Source of the DNA: Nitrospirota bacterium
GTDB taxonomy: Bacteria > Nitrospirota > Nitrospiria > Nitrospirales > Nitrospiraceae
Assembly (NCBI GenBank): GCA_018971525.1
Contig: JAGXAR010000020.1
Coordinates: 1 to 58,971, forward strand
DNA: 58,971 bases
Direction: 5' to 3'
Position 1 is the first letter of the stretch; the number at the start of each line of letters is the position of its first letter. The notes below the pieces were generated by a model. The model was not told where the DNA came from and did no database searches. It was given only the letters and a program-made list of their open reading frames with translations. Below are positions 34,016 through 43,854 of this stretch, piece after piece. The position numbers and the translations under genes were made by a program.

Positions 34016-35119
34016 ATGGTTGACCAACCAACGAGCATCGACATTGCATCTTTGGTGAAGCGTCATGGTGCCACGTTGGCCGTCGACCATGTGTCATTGT
34101 CCGTACGGCGTGGGGAGTTCTTTTCGCTCCTCGGTCCCAGCGGAGCGGGGAAGACGTCCGTTTTGCGTATGATCGCAGGATTCGAAACGCCGGATGAGGG
34201 GACCATTCGAATCGATGGCCGCTCGATGGAGGCGGTTCCGCCGAATCGTCGCCCCGTGAACCTCGTATTCCAATCCTATGCCCTCTTTCCCCATTTGACG
34301 GTCGCGGAGAACGTTGCGTTCGGTCCCCGGATGCAGGGGGCTCCGCGCGGCGAGATCACGTCCCGCGTCCGTGTTGCTCTGGACATGGTGAAGCTCACCT
34401 CGAAAGAGGAACGCTTGCCGGCCCAGTTGTCCGGGGGGGAGCAACAGCGCGTGGCGTTGGCCCGTGCCTTGGTGAATCGGCCGGCTGTTCTCTTGCTGGA
34501 CGAACCGCTCTCGGCATTGGATCAACAACTCCGGCAGGAGATGCAGGTTGAGCTGAAATCCATTCAGGAACGCGCCGGCTGTACGTTCGTGTGCGTCACC
34601 CACCATCAGGAAGAGGCCCTGACCATGTCTGACCGTGTGGCGGTCATGCATCAGGGACGTGTGTTGCAGATCGGAAGTCCACAGGATCTGTATGAGTCGC
34701 CGACCACGGCATTTGTAGCCCGGTTTATCGGGGTTTCGAACGAGCTGCGCGGCATCGTACGACGCATCGACGGAGACCGAGCGTTGGTGCAGTCTCCGGA
34801 TCTCACCGGAGAGATCCGGATCGTTCTGCCGATTCATACTCCAGTGCGAGAGGGAAGTGCGGTAACTGTTTTGCTGAGACCCGAACGGCTTCGACTCTCA
34901 ACGGAGGCACGGGGCCTGAGCGGCGAACAGAGCCTGGCCGCCTCAGTCGACAAAGTGCTCTATAGTGGAAGCGATCGACATTATATGGTGCGGCTCGGTG
35001 AGCGTTTGGTCTGGAACGTGCGCGTTCCGAACGACGAGTCCGGTCGAAACGGGCTCGTGCGCGGCAATGCCATCCACGTTCGCTGGCAGGTCTCCGATGC
35101 CGTGGTGTTGATCGAATGA
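34016..35119 (+). CDS. potA: Spermidine/putrescine ABC transporter ATP-binding protein
   Basis: A 367-residue ABC ATPase energising polyamine uptake at the inner membrane. Walker A LLGPSGAGKTS, signature LSGGEQQRVALARALV, Walker B LLLDEPLSALDQ and the H-loop VCVTHHQEEAL are all present. A C-terminal TOBE domain (about 240-360: VTVLLRPERLRLS) is typical of PotA/CysA-type importers. It is the first gene of a four-gene operon; its stop overlaps the start of potB (ATGA). Substrate assignment rests on the whole operon, especially potD. Confidence 0.9.
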   Translation: MVDQPTSIDIASLVKRHGATLAVDHVSLSVRRGEFFSLLGPSGAGKTSVLRMIAGFETPDEGTIRIDGRSMEAVPPNRRPVNLVFQSYALFPHLTVAENVAFGPRMQGAPRGEITSRVRVALDMVKLTSKEERLPAQLSGGEQQRVALARALVNRPAVLLLDEPLSALDQQLRQEMQVELKSIQERAGCTFVCVTHHQEEALTMSDRVAVMHQGRVLQIGSPQDLYESPTTAFVARFIGVSNELRGIVRRIDGDRALVQSPDLTGEIRIVLPIHTPVREGSAVTVLLRPERLRLSTEARGLSGEQSLAASVDKVLYSGSDRHYMVRLGERLVWNVRVPNDESGRNGLVRGNAIHVRWQVSDAVVLIE

Positions 35120-36003
35120 AGATCCCTTCTCCTGCCGGATGGGCGGAGTCCTCGGGGAGAACTGTTTCCTGGTGGCTCCTCGGACCGGGTCTGCTCTGGA
35201 TGGGGCTCTTGTTTTTTGTGCCTCTCTGCCTCGTCGTCGTCATCAGCTTCGCCGGTCGTGGAACCTATGGCGGGATCGTCTGGTCGTTCAGCCTGACGAA
35301 CTATCTCGATCTTCTCCATCCTCTCTACGCCCGTATTCTTGGCCAATCGATCCTCATGGCCGCTGGGACGACCCTGCTCTGTCTGATCATGGGGTTCCCC
35401 TTGGCCTACTATATCGCGCGGGCGGCACCGGGACGACAGAGGATCTGGTTGCTGCTGGTCATGATTCCGTTTTGGACGAACTTCCTCGTTCGTACCTACG
35501 CCTGGATGTTTATCCTGCGCACAGAAGGCCTGCTCAATACCCTGTTGCTGAAGCTGGGATTGATTGCCGCACCGATCGAGCTGCTCTATTCCAATACCGC
35601 TGTCGTGATCGGACTGGTCTACGGCTATCTGCCTTTTATGGTGTTGCCGCTCTATGTGGCGCTCGAACGGATGGATCGCACGTTGGTCGAAGCGGCGTGG
35701 GATCTCTACGCGACGCGCTGGGCGGTATTTTGGCGGATCATTCTGCCGCTCACCAGGCCGGGGGTCATAGCCGGTTGTCTCCTCGTCTTTATTCCTTCGC
35801 TGGGGGCGTTTCTCACACCCGATCTTCTCGGGGGTGCCCGAAGCATGATGATCGGGAATCTCATTCAGCATGAGTTTCTGGTTGCGCGCGATTGGCCGCT
35901 CGGCGCCGCCATCTCCTGTGTGCTGATGCTCTGTGTGGTAGGCATGATGAGCTGGTCGCTTCGCACAGCGAAACCACTCTCCCAGCGGGAGCATGAGTCA
36001 TGA
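35116..36003 (+). CDS. potB: Spermidine/putrescine ABC transporter permease
   Basis: A 295-residue inner-membrane permease with six predicted helices, the first being WLLGPGLLWMGLLFFVPLCL. The EAA loop that docks with PotA is visible as LVEAAWDLYATRWAVFWRII followed by LPLTRPG. It overlaps potA by 4 nt at its start and potC by 4 nt at its end. It forms the translocation channel with PotC. Confidence 0.9.
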   Translation: MKIPSPAGWAESSGRTVSWWLLGPGLLWMGLLFFVPLCLVVVISFAGRGTYGGIVWSFSLTNYLDLLHPLYARILGQSILMAAGTTLLCLIMGFPLAYYIARAAPGRQRIWLLLVMIPFWTNFLVRTYAWMFILRTEGLLNTLLLKLGLIAAPIELLYSNTAVVIGLVYGYLPFMVLPLYVALERMDRTLVEAAWDLYATRWAVFWRIILPLTRPGVIAGCLLVFIPSLGAFLTPDLLGGARSMMIGNLIQHEFLVARDWPLGAAISCVLMLCVVGMMSWSLRTAKPLSQREHES

Positions 36004-36767
36004 AAGAGGCTGGTGGCTGGTTGTGGCGTCTGAGCCTGGCGAATCTGCTGTTCCTCTATGGTCCCATCGCGGTGCTGATCTTCTTTTCGTTCAATGCATC
36101 GCGTCTTTCTGCAACCTGGCAAGGGTGGTCGTTGCAGTGGTATCGCACATTATGGGCAAACCAGGCGCTGCTTGCTGCCGCGGCGAACAGCCTGTGGGTG
36201 GCGACGGTCTCGACGCTGCTCGCGCTGATGCTTGGAGTCTGCCTCGCGGTGGGGCTGGAAGGTCTGTCAGGGCGACGGCAGCGTCAGATCGAACAGGCGA
36301 TGCTGATCCCGCTGGTGATTCCGGAAGTGATGATGGGGGTCTCGCTGTTGTTGTTCTTCGTGCTGATGCAGGTGCCGCTAAGTCTTACGACGGTGATTCT
36401 GGGCCATGCGTTGTTCAACGTGCCGGTCGTGATGATCATCGTGCGGGCGCGCCTCAGGAAGTTGGATCCACGGCTGTTGGAGGTCGCGGCGGATCTCGGG
36501 GCTTCCTACTGGGATGCGTTGCGTCATGTGACGATCCCGCTGCTTAGGCCGGCGATTCTCGGGGCAGGGCTCATGGCCTTTACCATCTCGCTCGACGACT
36601 TCATCGTCACGTTCTTTACCGCCGGTCCCGGGGCGACGACCTTGCCGCTGAAAGTCTATTCCATGATCAAGTCCGGCATGTCTCCCGAGATCAACGCCCT
36701 GTCGGCGCTGTTCGTGATCTCGTCCATGGGTTTGATCGGGCTCTCTCTCCTCTTACAACGACGTTAG
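36000..36767 (+). CDS. potC: Spermidine/putrescine ABC transporter permease
   Basis: A 255-residue permease, partner of PotB, six helices. The EAA motif is LEVAADLGASYWDALRHVTI then PLLRPAILG. The family-typical segment ISLDDFIVTFFTAGPG is present before the last helices. The start is coupled to the potB stop (ATGA). It is followed after 7 bp by potD. Confidence 0.9.
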   Translation: MKEAGGWLWRLSLANLLFLYGPIAVLIFFSFNASRLSATWQGWSLQWYRTLWANQALLAAAANSLWVATVSTLLALMLGVCLAVGLEGLSGRRQRQIEQAMLIPLVIPEVMMGVSLLLFFVLMQVPLSLTTVILGHALFNVPVVMIIVRARLRKLDPRLLEVAADLGASYWDALRHVTIPLLRPAILGAGLMAFTISLDDFIVTFFTAGPGATTLPLKVYSMIKSGMSPEINALSALFVISSMGLIGLSLLLQRR

Positions 36768-36774
36768 GACGTGC

Positions 36775-37830
36775 GTGCGTAGCAAAGGGATAGGGCTTTC
36801 ACTCTGCCTGCTGGTGTTCCTGTTCTGCGGGACCGTGGCCTGTCAACGGACCACCGGGGATGCGGAACAGAAGACGCTCCACTACTTCACCTGGTCAGAT
36901 TACGTCGGCCCCGAGCTGCTGGCTGAGTTCGAACGACGCCATGGGGTGCGTATCGTCGTGGACACATTCAGTAGCAACGAAGAGTTGCTGGCAAAACTCC
37001 AGGGAGGAGCCACAGGCTACGATGTCGCGGTGCCGTCGGACTTCATGGCGGCGATCATGATTCAGCAGGGACTGGTCGCTGACCTCGATCCCGCGATGCT
37101 GCCTAACGCAGCCACGCTGGAAGACCATCTCCAACGCCTTCCATTCGATCCGACGCACCGTTATGCGATTCCCTATCTCTGGGGCACGGTCGGGATCGGG
37201 TATGACTCAGCCGTCGTCTCGACGCCGCCGGACAGTTGGGCTGTGCTGTGGGATCCCCGCTACAGAGGGAAGATCAGCATGTTGAATGATCAACGAGAAG
37301 TGTTTGGGGCGGTCCTCCGGTTGATGGGGGCCTCCATGAATACAAAGGATCGAGTGCTGATCGAGGAGGCGAAAACTCGATTGCTGGCCCAGAAACCGCT
37401 GGTGAAGGCCTATGCCAGCGAGCACTACGACCAGCTTCTGGCGTCAGGTGATGTGGTCTTGGCGCACGGATGGGGAGGGCCGGTTGCGCGCGCGATGCTG
37501 GATCGGCCGTCGATCCGCTATGTGGTGCCGAAAGAAGGCGGCACCTTGTGGGCGGACTGCCTGGTCGTGCTTAAGTCATCTCCCAGGAAAGAGCTGGCGA
37601 CGCAGTTCATCAATTATCTGTTGGATCCACATGTGGCGGCGCGCACATCGGAACGGCTGCTCTTTGCCTCGGCCAACAAAGCGGCCAGGCCCTTCGTGCC
37701 TGCGCGTATCTTGGACAATCCAGCCATCTACCCACCAATCGATCTGCTTCCTCGACTGGAATGGATGACCGACGTGGGCGACGCGCTGCGGATTTATGAC
37801 CGCGCCTGGACGGAGTTGAAGATGCACTAA
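36775..37830 (+). CDS. potD: Polyamine-binding lipoprotein
   Basis: A 351-residue extracytoplasmic binding protein. The start is GTG; no ATG is available in frame before the signal peptide. Lipobox GTVAC gives a lipid-anchored Cys23, differing from the soluble E. coli PotD. Family hallmarks are LHYFTWSDYVGPELLAEFE, YDVAVPSDFMAAIMIQQG, PYLWGTVGIGYDS and the closing YDRAWTELK. It delivers spermidine or putrescine to PotABC. Last gene of the operon; the GATGCTGAAA-type repeat begins directly after its stop. Confidence 0.9.
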   Translation: MRSKGIGLSLCLLVFLFCGTVACQRTTGDAEQKTLHYFTWSDYVGPELLAEFERRHGVRIVVDTFSSNEELLAKLQGGATGYDVAVPSDFMAAIMIQQGLVADLDPAMLPNAATLEDHLQRLPFDPTHRYAIPYLWGTVGIGYDSAVVSTPPDSWAVLWDPRYRGKISMLNDQREVFGAVLRLMGASMNTKDRVLIEEAKTRLLAQKPLVKAYASEHYDQLLASGDVVLAHGWGGPVARAMLDRPSIRYVVPKEGGTLWADCLVVLKSSPRKELATQFINYLLDPHVAARTSERLLFASANKAARPFVPARILDNPAIYPPIDLLPRLEWMTDVGDALRIYDRAWTELKMH

Positions 37831-38035
37831 TAGGATGCTGAAATAGTCCGCCAACAGCGTTCTTGCATCGTTCAGAGGAACCGTGAAACGTGAGGCGTGA
37901 AACGTGCGAGGGTCAGTCGCGGAGCTGCGGCCTTGCTTGGGACAAGGCGCGTCGCCGGGTAAAGAGTCTGCCAAGACAGCCTCTTTTCCCAGGGACGAGC
38001 CCTTTCCTCGGCGGCGTTCCCTCTTCACTCAGTGG
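37831..38035. repeat. GATGCTGAAA-type element half plus GTGAAACGTG block
   Basis: Starts TAGGATGCTGAAATAGTCCG directly after the potD stop; the right inverted end is missing. At 37882-37906 lies CGTGAAACGTGAGGCGTGAA continuing ACGTG, a short direct-repeat block also found near 49741. The sequence GCCTTGCTTGGGACAAGGC (37931-37949) can form a hairpin. No gene. Confidence 0.6.
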
Positions 38036-38081
38036 GTCTACGTGCAGACGCCTGCTAAGTACTTATTTATCAAGAGGTTCT

Positions 38082-38109
38082 TTGCTTCGTTTCATATACG
38101 CTGTATAAT
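38082..38109 (+). promoter_or_regulatory. Sigma70-type promoter for the RND operon
   Basis: TTGCTT (38082-38087) and a consensus TATAAT (38104-38109) separated by 16 bp. The predicted transcript would begin near 38116, leaving a leader of about 70 nt before the GTG start at 38189. The TATAAT overlaps an in-frame ATG at 38108, arguing against that ATG as the start. Confidence 0.55.
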
Positions 38110-38188
38110 GCAAATTCGGTTGAGAGGATGGTGCGGTGATTTGTACTCACACCCTCACCCGTGCAGTGATTTATGCGGGAGATTATCT

Positions 38189-39502
38189 GTGTTTGGGGAT
38201 CGACGATTGCGTTCAATCTGCTACATCATAGTTCTCAGCGTTCTGAGCTTTTCTGCATATCCCTCCAGCGCGGCCTCGCCATCTTCGGCTCCTGAACAGG
38301 CCACTATGGCATCGAAGGCTCTTCGTCTCAGCGTGAACGACGCGCTGGCATTGTTCCTCAGCCAAAACCTTGATGTGCTCATCGCTAAATACGGGATTGA
38401 GTACAGCAAGGGACAGCAGATCACCGCGGCCCTCTTTCCCAATCCTGTGGCGACGATCGGAACAGTCAGCTCGTTTACACAAGGGCGGACGTTATCGAAG
38501 AGCGGGGCGCTTTCCGGCCAAATCCAGCAGTTGTTTGAATTGGCCGGAAAGCGCGGCTACCGGATTGAAAGCGCGGGTTATGGCAGCCAGTCGGCGGAAG
38601 CGGCGTTTGAAGATGCCGTGCGCCAATTAGGGTTCACCGTCAAGGACACGTATTACCGTATCCAGTTGGCTCAGCGGCGCCTGACCTTGGCCGAAGAGAA
38701 TCGAGACCGCTTTGCCCGTATTCTCGATATCAATACGATTCGGTTTAAGAAGGGGTACATTGCGGAGGTCGACCTCATTCGTATCAGATTGCAGATGGTC
38801 GATTTTCAATCGCAGGTGATTCAATCGTTGCAGGAAGGAGAGACGGCGCGTGGAGATCTTCGACAGCTCTTGCGGCTGTCGCCGAACACGACGCTGGAAT
38901 TGACGACGGACTTAGATTTTCGGCGCATCGATCCTGACATCAACAAGCTCCGCACGGTCGCGCTCGATCTTCGCCCCGATATCAAGGCGAGGCGGTTTAC
39001 CTATTCGCAACGCGAGTCCGACCTGAAGCTCGCGAAGGCCTACCGCATCCCCGACGTGACGATCGGGGCCGGGTATGCCGTCCAGGGGCCGCAGGGGCCC
39101 GATAATCCCCAGCAGTGGGCTCTCAACCTGGGGGTGCCCTTGCCATTGTTTAATCGGAATCAGGGCGGGATACGACAGGCGGAGGTCGCAGTCCAGACCG
39201 CCGAGGCCGACTTGAATAAGACCGTCAATCTAGTTGAAAATGAAGTGGAAGTCGCCTATCGGAACCTGCTACAGAGTCGACGATTGGTCGAAGCCTACGT
39301 CGGTGGAGTGTTGGAAGATGCCCGCTCAACCTTTACGATCGTCGAACGGGCCTATGAACGGGGCGGCGCGACGATTCTCGATTTGCTCGATGCCGCGCGC
39401 ACCTCACGGACCATTCAGCAAAACTATATCGAAGCCTTGTTTAGCTATCAGCATCAGCTCTTTCAGTTAGAAAGCGCCGTGGGGCAGGAGATCACGTCGT
39501 GA
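38189..39502 (+). CDS. CzcC-type outer-membrane efflux protein
   Basis: A 437-residue TolC-family protein, the outer-membrane channel of a tripartite RND pump. The GTG start was chosen: GGGAG lies about 8 nt upstream, it opens a good signal peptide (ICYIIVLSVLSFSAYPSSA), and longer readings start upstream of the predicted transcription start. Two OEP repeats are visible (LSVNDALALFLSQNLDVLIA and VAVQTAEADLNKTVNLVENE), with the long helices typical of the periplasmic barrel and the RAYERGGATILDLLDAARTS motif near the end. Its TGA overlaps the GTG of the next gene. Confidence 0.88.
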   Translation: MFGDRRLRSICYIIVLSVLSFSAYPSSAASPSSAPEQATMASKALRLSVNDALALFLSQNLDVLIAKYGIEYSKGQQITAALFPNPVATIGTVSSFTQGRTLSKSGALSGQIQQLFELAGKRGYRIESAGYGSQSAEAAFEDAVRQLGFTVKDTYYRIQLAQRRLTLAEENRDRFARILDINTIRFKKGYIAEVDLIRIRLQMVDFQSQVIQSLQEGETARGDLRQLLRLSPNTTLELTTDLDFRRIDPDINKLRTVALDLRPDIKARRFTYSQRESDLKLAKAYRIPDVTIGAGYAVQGPQGPDNPQQWALNLGVPLPLFNRNQGGIRQAEVAVQTAEADLNKTVNLVENEVEVAYRNLLQSRRLVEAYVGGVLEDARSTFTIVERAYERGGATILDLLDAARTSRTIQQNYIEALFSYQHQLFQLESAVGQEITS

Positions 39503-40719
39503 AGAGCCAGGTCAAGGTTGAGGCAAAGGCTGAGCGGAGGACGATGGTCGTTGGAGGTTGGAGGGGTGACGCAGTGGCCTCTGCCCTCGTACCTCTAGCC
39601 TTAAACTTCCTAGTCATAGCCTGTCTGGTTTTCTCTGCCTGCGGGAGAGGCGAGCATTCCAATGCCGCCACGACGCCACCTCAGATAGCCGGATCGGCCG
39701 CGGAGTCGCATCCGCGGGTAGAAACGGCTCTCGTCGAACTCGGGTCGGGGGCTCATGACCTCAGCTTGGCCGGAAAGATCGCCTATGGGGAAGATCTCTA
39801 TTCCAGAATTTCCTCCCCGCTCCAAGGGCGGGTGCTCGAGGTGCGGGCGCGTTTGGGCGAGCGTGTGCAGGCAGGGAGTGTGCTGTTGGTGTTGGACAGC
39901 CAGGAAATTGCCCAAGCCTATTCGGAATACGTCAAAGAAGATTCTGATCTTCAATACGCGACACGCGCCCGCGACTTGGCCAAGGACCTGTATGAGAATA
40001 AAGCGCTGCCGTTGAAGGACCTCAAGCAAGCGGAGAACGAATTGACCAAGGCGCGGGCGGAATTCCGCCGTGCGAAAGAACGGTTGTTGTCGTTGCGGGT
40101 TCCCGCACAGGAATTGGAGAAACCGCTCGAGCGACAAAAGATCACATCGCGATTCGAAATGAAGAGTCCCTTGACCGGGATTGTCGTGGAACGGAACGTG
40201 ACGCCTGGACAGTCGATCGGGGGGGATTCCGGCCAGGTCCTGTTCACGGTAGCCGACCTCGATATGCTGCAGGTGGTGGCGGATGTGTATGAACGGGATC
40301 TCGCCCTGGTGAAAGAGGGGCAGTTTGCGAAGGTCAGCGTGGAGGCCTATCCTGACGTGAGTTTCCCCGCGACCGTTGCCACCATCGGCGACGTGGTGGA
40401 CCCGACGTCCAGAACGATTAAGCTGCGTGCCTGGGTCAATAATAAAGATCATCGACTGAAGCCGGAAATGTTCGCGCGCCTCCATATCCAGGTCGGAGAG
40501 TCCACACCGCTGCTGATGATTCCTCGCGAAGCGGTGTTGGAAGCGGATGGGAAACAGTTTGTGTACGTCGTCGAAGGTGCCGACCAATATGTCAAGCGGG
40601 AAGTCAAAGTGAGTACGATTTCACCGGATCAGGTGCGGGTCTTGGAAGGCCTGACATCGGGACAACGCATCGTGACCAAAGGCGCGGTCTTGATCAAGGG
40701 GCAGGAAGTCAAAGGCTAG
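39499..40719 (+). CDS. RND efflux periplasmic adaptor (CzcB-type)
   Basis: A 406-residue membrane fusion protein. The GTG start overlaps the upstream stop; a later ATG (MVVGGWRG) is possible. The N-terminal segment ends in a lipobox-like VFSAC. The lipoyl halves are RISSPLQGRVLEVRARLGER and FEMKSPLTGIVVERNVTPGQ, flanking a helical hairpin (SDLQYATRARDLAKDLYENK); beta-barrel and membrane-proximal domains follow. It links the inner-membrane pump at 40771 to the CzcC-type channel. No His-rich metal-binding extension is seen. Confidence 0.9.
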   Translation: MKSQVKVEAKAERRTMVVGGWRGDAVASALVPLALNFLVIACLVFSACGRGEHSNAATTPPQIAGSAAESHPRVETALVELGSGAHDLSLAGKIAYGEDLYSRISSPLQGRVLEVRARLGERVQAGSVLLVLDSQEIAQAYSEYVKEDSDLQYATRARDLAKDLYENKALPLKDLKQAENELTKARAEFRRAKERLLSLRVPAQELEKPLERQKITSRFEMKSPLTGIVVERNVTPGQSIGGDSGQVLFTVADLDMLQVVADVYERDLALVKEGQFAKVSVEAYPDVSFPATVATIGDVVDPTSRTIKLRAWVNNKDHRLKPEMFARLHIQVGESTPLLMIPREAVLEADGKQFVYVVEGADQYVKREVKVSTISPDQVRVLEGLTSGQRIVTKGAVLIKGQEVKG

Positions 40720-40770
40720 CGTCTCCACGTGGTGGTTCTCCTCCTTCGAATTGGAATCTAATCGCACCGC

Positions 40771-43700
40771 ATGATAGCCAGAATCGTTGAACTCTCTCTG
40801 GTCCAGCGGGTCATGGTCTGTGTCCTGGGTTTTCTCCTCCTGTTCGGCGGGCTCTACGCCTTTCATGTACTCGATATCGTCGCCTATCCCGATCCCTCGC
40901 CGCCGATGGTGGAGTTGATTACCCAGTACCCGGGGTGGTCAGCCGAAGAGATCGAACGCCAAATCACGATTCCCATCGAGGTTGCACTCAATGGCACACC
41001 AGGCCTCACGGATGTTCGCTCGCTTTCGATCTTCGGGTTGAGCGACATCAAGATCTATTTTGATTTTCATACGGACATCTTTCGCGACCGTCAGGAAGTA
41101 CTGAACCGGCTGGGTTCGGTGCAATTGCCTCCGGGGGCGGCGCCGTCTCTGTCTCCCTGGTGGGCGATTGCCGAAATCTACCGGTATGAACTCACGGGGG
41201 CCGGCGAGACCACACTCACGGATTTAAAGACGATTCAGGATTGGCAGGTCCGCCGGGAGTTCCGCCGCATTCCCGGTGTCATCGACGTGACGGCATTCGG
41301 GGGGACGACTAAAGAATATCACGTCGATATCGATCCGGGACGATTGATCAGCTACGGCGTCAATCTGTCGCAGGTCATGTCCGCCTTGACCAATAGCAAC
41401 GCCAATGTCGGAGGCAACTATTTGACCATCGGGGCGCAGAACTACAACATTCGCGGCCTGGGCCTCATCAACGGGATCGCGGATATCGAAAACGTGGTGG
41501 TGGCCGAAAAAGAGGGGACACCGATTTTCGTCAAAACTCTGGGGAAGGTCGCGGTGGGTCCGCGGGTGCGTTTGGGCAAGGTCGGCATCGATGATCGCGA
41601 CGATGTGGTTGAAGGCGTCATTCTGCTTCAGCGGGGGTACAAGGCGCTGAATGTCCTCGATAAGGTTCGAGGCAAGGTTGAGGACCTCAACACCTGGAAG
41701 TTGCCTTCCGGCGTCAAGATCAAAACATTCTACGATCGCACGGCCTTGATTCATACGACGGTTGAGACGGTCACGGACATTCTCATCAGCGGCATGGTCT
41801 TGGTCTTTATCATCTTGTTCGTATTCCTGGGGCATCTGCGCGCAGCTCTGATTGTGGCCTTGACCATCCCGCTGTCCCTGTTGTTTACCTTTGGAATGAT
41901 GGTTTCCATTGGGCAGTCGGCGAATTTGATCTCGCTCGGATCCATCGATTTCGGAATTATCGTGGATGCCACGCTGATCATGGTGGAGAGCATCTTTTTT
42001 CATCTGGCGCATGGGAAGACCCATGACTTGACGGTCCACCAGCAGATCGTGCGGGCCGCCCGTCAGGTCGGACAACCCATCTTTTATTCCACGGCGATTA
42101 TCGTGGTGGCGTTCATTCCGCTCTTTACGATGACGGGTGTGCCGGGGAAGATCTTCGCGCCGATGTCGATCACCTATGGGTTTGCCTTGGTGGGCGCGCT
42201 CCTGATGGCCTTTACGCTGGCTCCTGTACTCTGTTCCTTCCTGCTCAAGGGGACGATCAGTGAGGAAGATACAGCGATCGTGCGAGTGGTTCGTCGTTCC
42301 TACAACGGTGTCTTAGAGTGGGCGTTAGATCATCGGGCTGTCGTCGTCGGCGCCTGTGTCGGGCTGCTGGCACTGACCGGTGTGGCGCTGAAGTCGATGG
42401 GAGGGGAGTTCATGCCGGCGCTGGAAGAGGGGAACCTCTGGGTTCGTGCCACGATGCCCGTGGATATTTCCTTCGCCCAGGCAGCAAAGTTGACGAGCGA
42501 GATTCGCCGGCTGTTCCGGGAGTCTCCCGAAGTCACGACCATTGTGTCGCAGCTGGGTCGTCCGGACGACGGCACCGATCCCACGAGTTTTTTCAATGCC
42601 GAGTTTCTGGCCAATCTCAAGCCGGAAAAGGAATGGCGTCCCAGGTTGAGTAAGGATGCGCTGATCGAAGAAATCGAGGGGCGGCTGAAGGACATTCCTG
42701 GAATCATCTTCAACTTTTCACAGGTGATTCAGGACAATGTTGAAGAAGCCATGTCGGGGGTGAAGGGAGAGAACTCCATCAAACTCTTCGGGGCTGATCT
42801 GAAGACCATGGAGGCGAAGGCCGTCGAGATCGAGCATGTCATGCGACAGATTCGTGGGGTGAAAGATCTGGGGGTCTTCCGTCTCATAGGGCAGCCGAAT
42901 CTGTTGATTCAGGTCGACCGTGAGGCGAGCGCGCGCTATGGACTGCAAGTGGCGGATGTGAATGCCGTGGTACAGGCTGCGGTTGGGGGGCAGGCTGTCA
43001 CGCAGGTCTATGAAGGAGAACGGTTGTTCGATCTCGTAGTCCGGTTTCTTCCGGAGTTTCGGCAGGATGTCGACGCGATCGGCAATATCCTGGTCAGTAC
43101 CCCGAATGGGGCACGGATTCCCTTGAAGCAGGTGGCTTCAATCACGACCCAGACCGGCGCCTTCATTATCTATCGCGAGAACAACGAGCGGTATATTCCG
43201 ATTAAGTTCAGTGTGCGGGATCGCGATCTCCAAAGTACCGTTGAAGAGGCTCAAGCTCGTCTGGCCAAGGAGGTGAGTCTTCCCCAACGTTATCGGATGG
43301 AGTGGGCGGGTCAATACGATCAGCTCAAAGAAGAACAAAGCCGATTGGCGATGGTGGTGCCGATCAGTCTGGTCATCATTTTGTTTCTGTTGTACACCAC
43401 CTTCGATTCGATCAAGAATGCTCTCCTGGTTTTGAGTGCCGTCCCCTTCGCGCTCGTAGGAGGCGTGCTCTCGCTCGTGGCCACTGATACAAACTTCAGT
43501 ATCTCGGCCGCGGTCGGCGTCATTTCGACGCTTGGGGTGGCCATCCTTGGTGGGGTATTGTTGATCTCCCGGATTGAAGATTTCCGGCGCACGGGGCTGA
43601 CCCTTCGGGAGGCCGTTCGGAAGGGGGCCGATGTGCAGATGCGGCCGATTCTCATGGCGACCCTGGGCGCAGCCATTGGGTTATTGCCGGCCGCGCTTGC

Positions 43701-43854
43701 GACAGGCATTGGATCGCAGGCGCAGAAACCGCTCGCACGAGTCGTGGTGGGAGGAATGCTGACGGCAGCGGTGTTGATTCTGGTGGTCTTGCCTGTGTTG
43801 TATGAAATTGTCCATCACCGCAGTGCGAATGATGGAGAAGGAGAAAGGAGATGA
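40771..43854 (+). CDS. Heavy-metal RND efflux pump, CzcA family
   Basis: A 1027-residue inner-membrane proton/cation antiporter of the HME-RND class, with two large periplasmic loops and 12 helices. The HME signature in TM4, DFGIIVDATLIMVES, carries the acidic residues for proton relay. The N-terminus (IVELSLVQRVMVCVLGFLLL) and EMDRE-like periplasmic region fit the family. Substrate could be Co/Zn/Cd, Cu/Ag or Ni and is not decided by the sequence. It is the third gene of the channel-adaptor-pump operon and overlaps the HEAT-repeat gene by 4 nt. Confidence 0.92.
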   Translation: MIARIVELSLVQRVMVCVLGFLLLFGGLYAFHVLDIVAYPDPSPPMVELITQYPGWSAEEIERQITIPIEVALNGTPGLTDVRSLSIFGLSDIKIYFDFHTDIFRDRQEVLNRLGSVQLPPGAAPSLSPWWAIAEIYRYELTGAGETTLTDLKTIQDWQVRREFRRIPGVIDVTAFGGTTKEYHVDIDPGRLISYGVNLSQVMSALTNSNANVGGNYLTIGAQNYNIRGLGLINGIADIENVVVAEKEGTPIFVKTLGKVAVGPRVRLGKVGIDDRDDVVEGVILLQRGYKALNVLDKVRGKVEDLNTWKLPSGVKIKTFYDRTALIHTTVETVTDILISGMVLVFIILFVFLGHLRAALIVALTIPLSLLFTFGMMVSIGQSANLISLGSIDFGIIVDATLIMVESIFFHLAHGKTHDLTVHQQIVRAARQVGQPIFYSTAIIVVAFIPLFTMTGVPGKIFAPMSITYGFALVGALLMAFTLAPVLCSFLLKGTISEEDTAIVRVVRRSYNGVLEWALDHRAVVVGACVGLLALTGVALKSMGGEFMPALEEGNLWVRATMPVDISFAQAAKLTSEIRRLFRESPEVTTIVSQLGRPDDGTDPTSFFNAEFLANLKPEKEWRPRLSKDALIEEIEGRLKDIPGIIFNFSQVIQDNVEEAMSGVKGENSIKLFGADLKTMEAKAVEIEHVMRQIRGVKDLGVFRLIGQPNLLIQVDREASARYGLQVADVNAVVQAAVGGQAVTQVYEGERLFDLVVRFLPEFRQDVDAIGNILVSTPNGARIPLKQVASITTQTGAFIIYRENNERYIPIKFSVRDRDLQSTVEEAQARLAKEVSLPQRYRMEWAGQYDQLKEEQSRLAMVVPISLVIILFLLYTTFDSIKNALLVLSAVPFALVGGVLSLVATDTNFSISAAVGVISTLGVAILGGVLLISRIEDFRRTGLTLREAVRKGADVQMRPILMATLGAAIGLLPAALATGIGSQAQKPLARVVVGGMLTAAVLILVVLPVLYEIVHHRSANDGEGERR

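Noticed and set aside
37904-38188. Extended N-terminus of the CzcC-type protein
   Set aside because: It overlaps the intergenic repeat and a sigma70-like promoter, and the GTG at 38189 has a good ribosome site and signal peptide.
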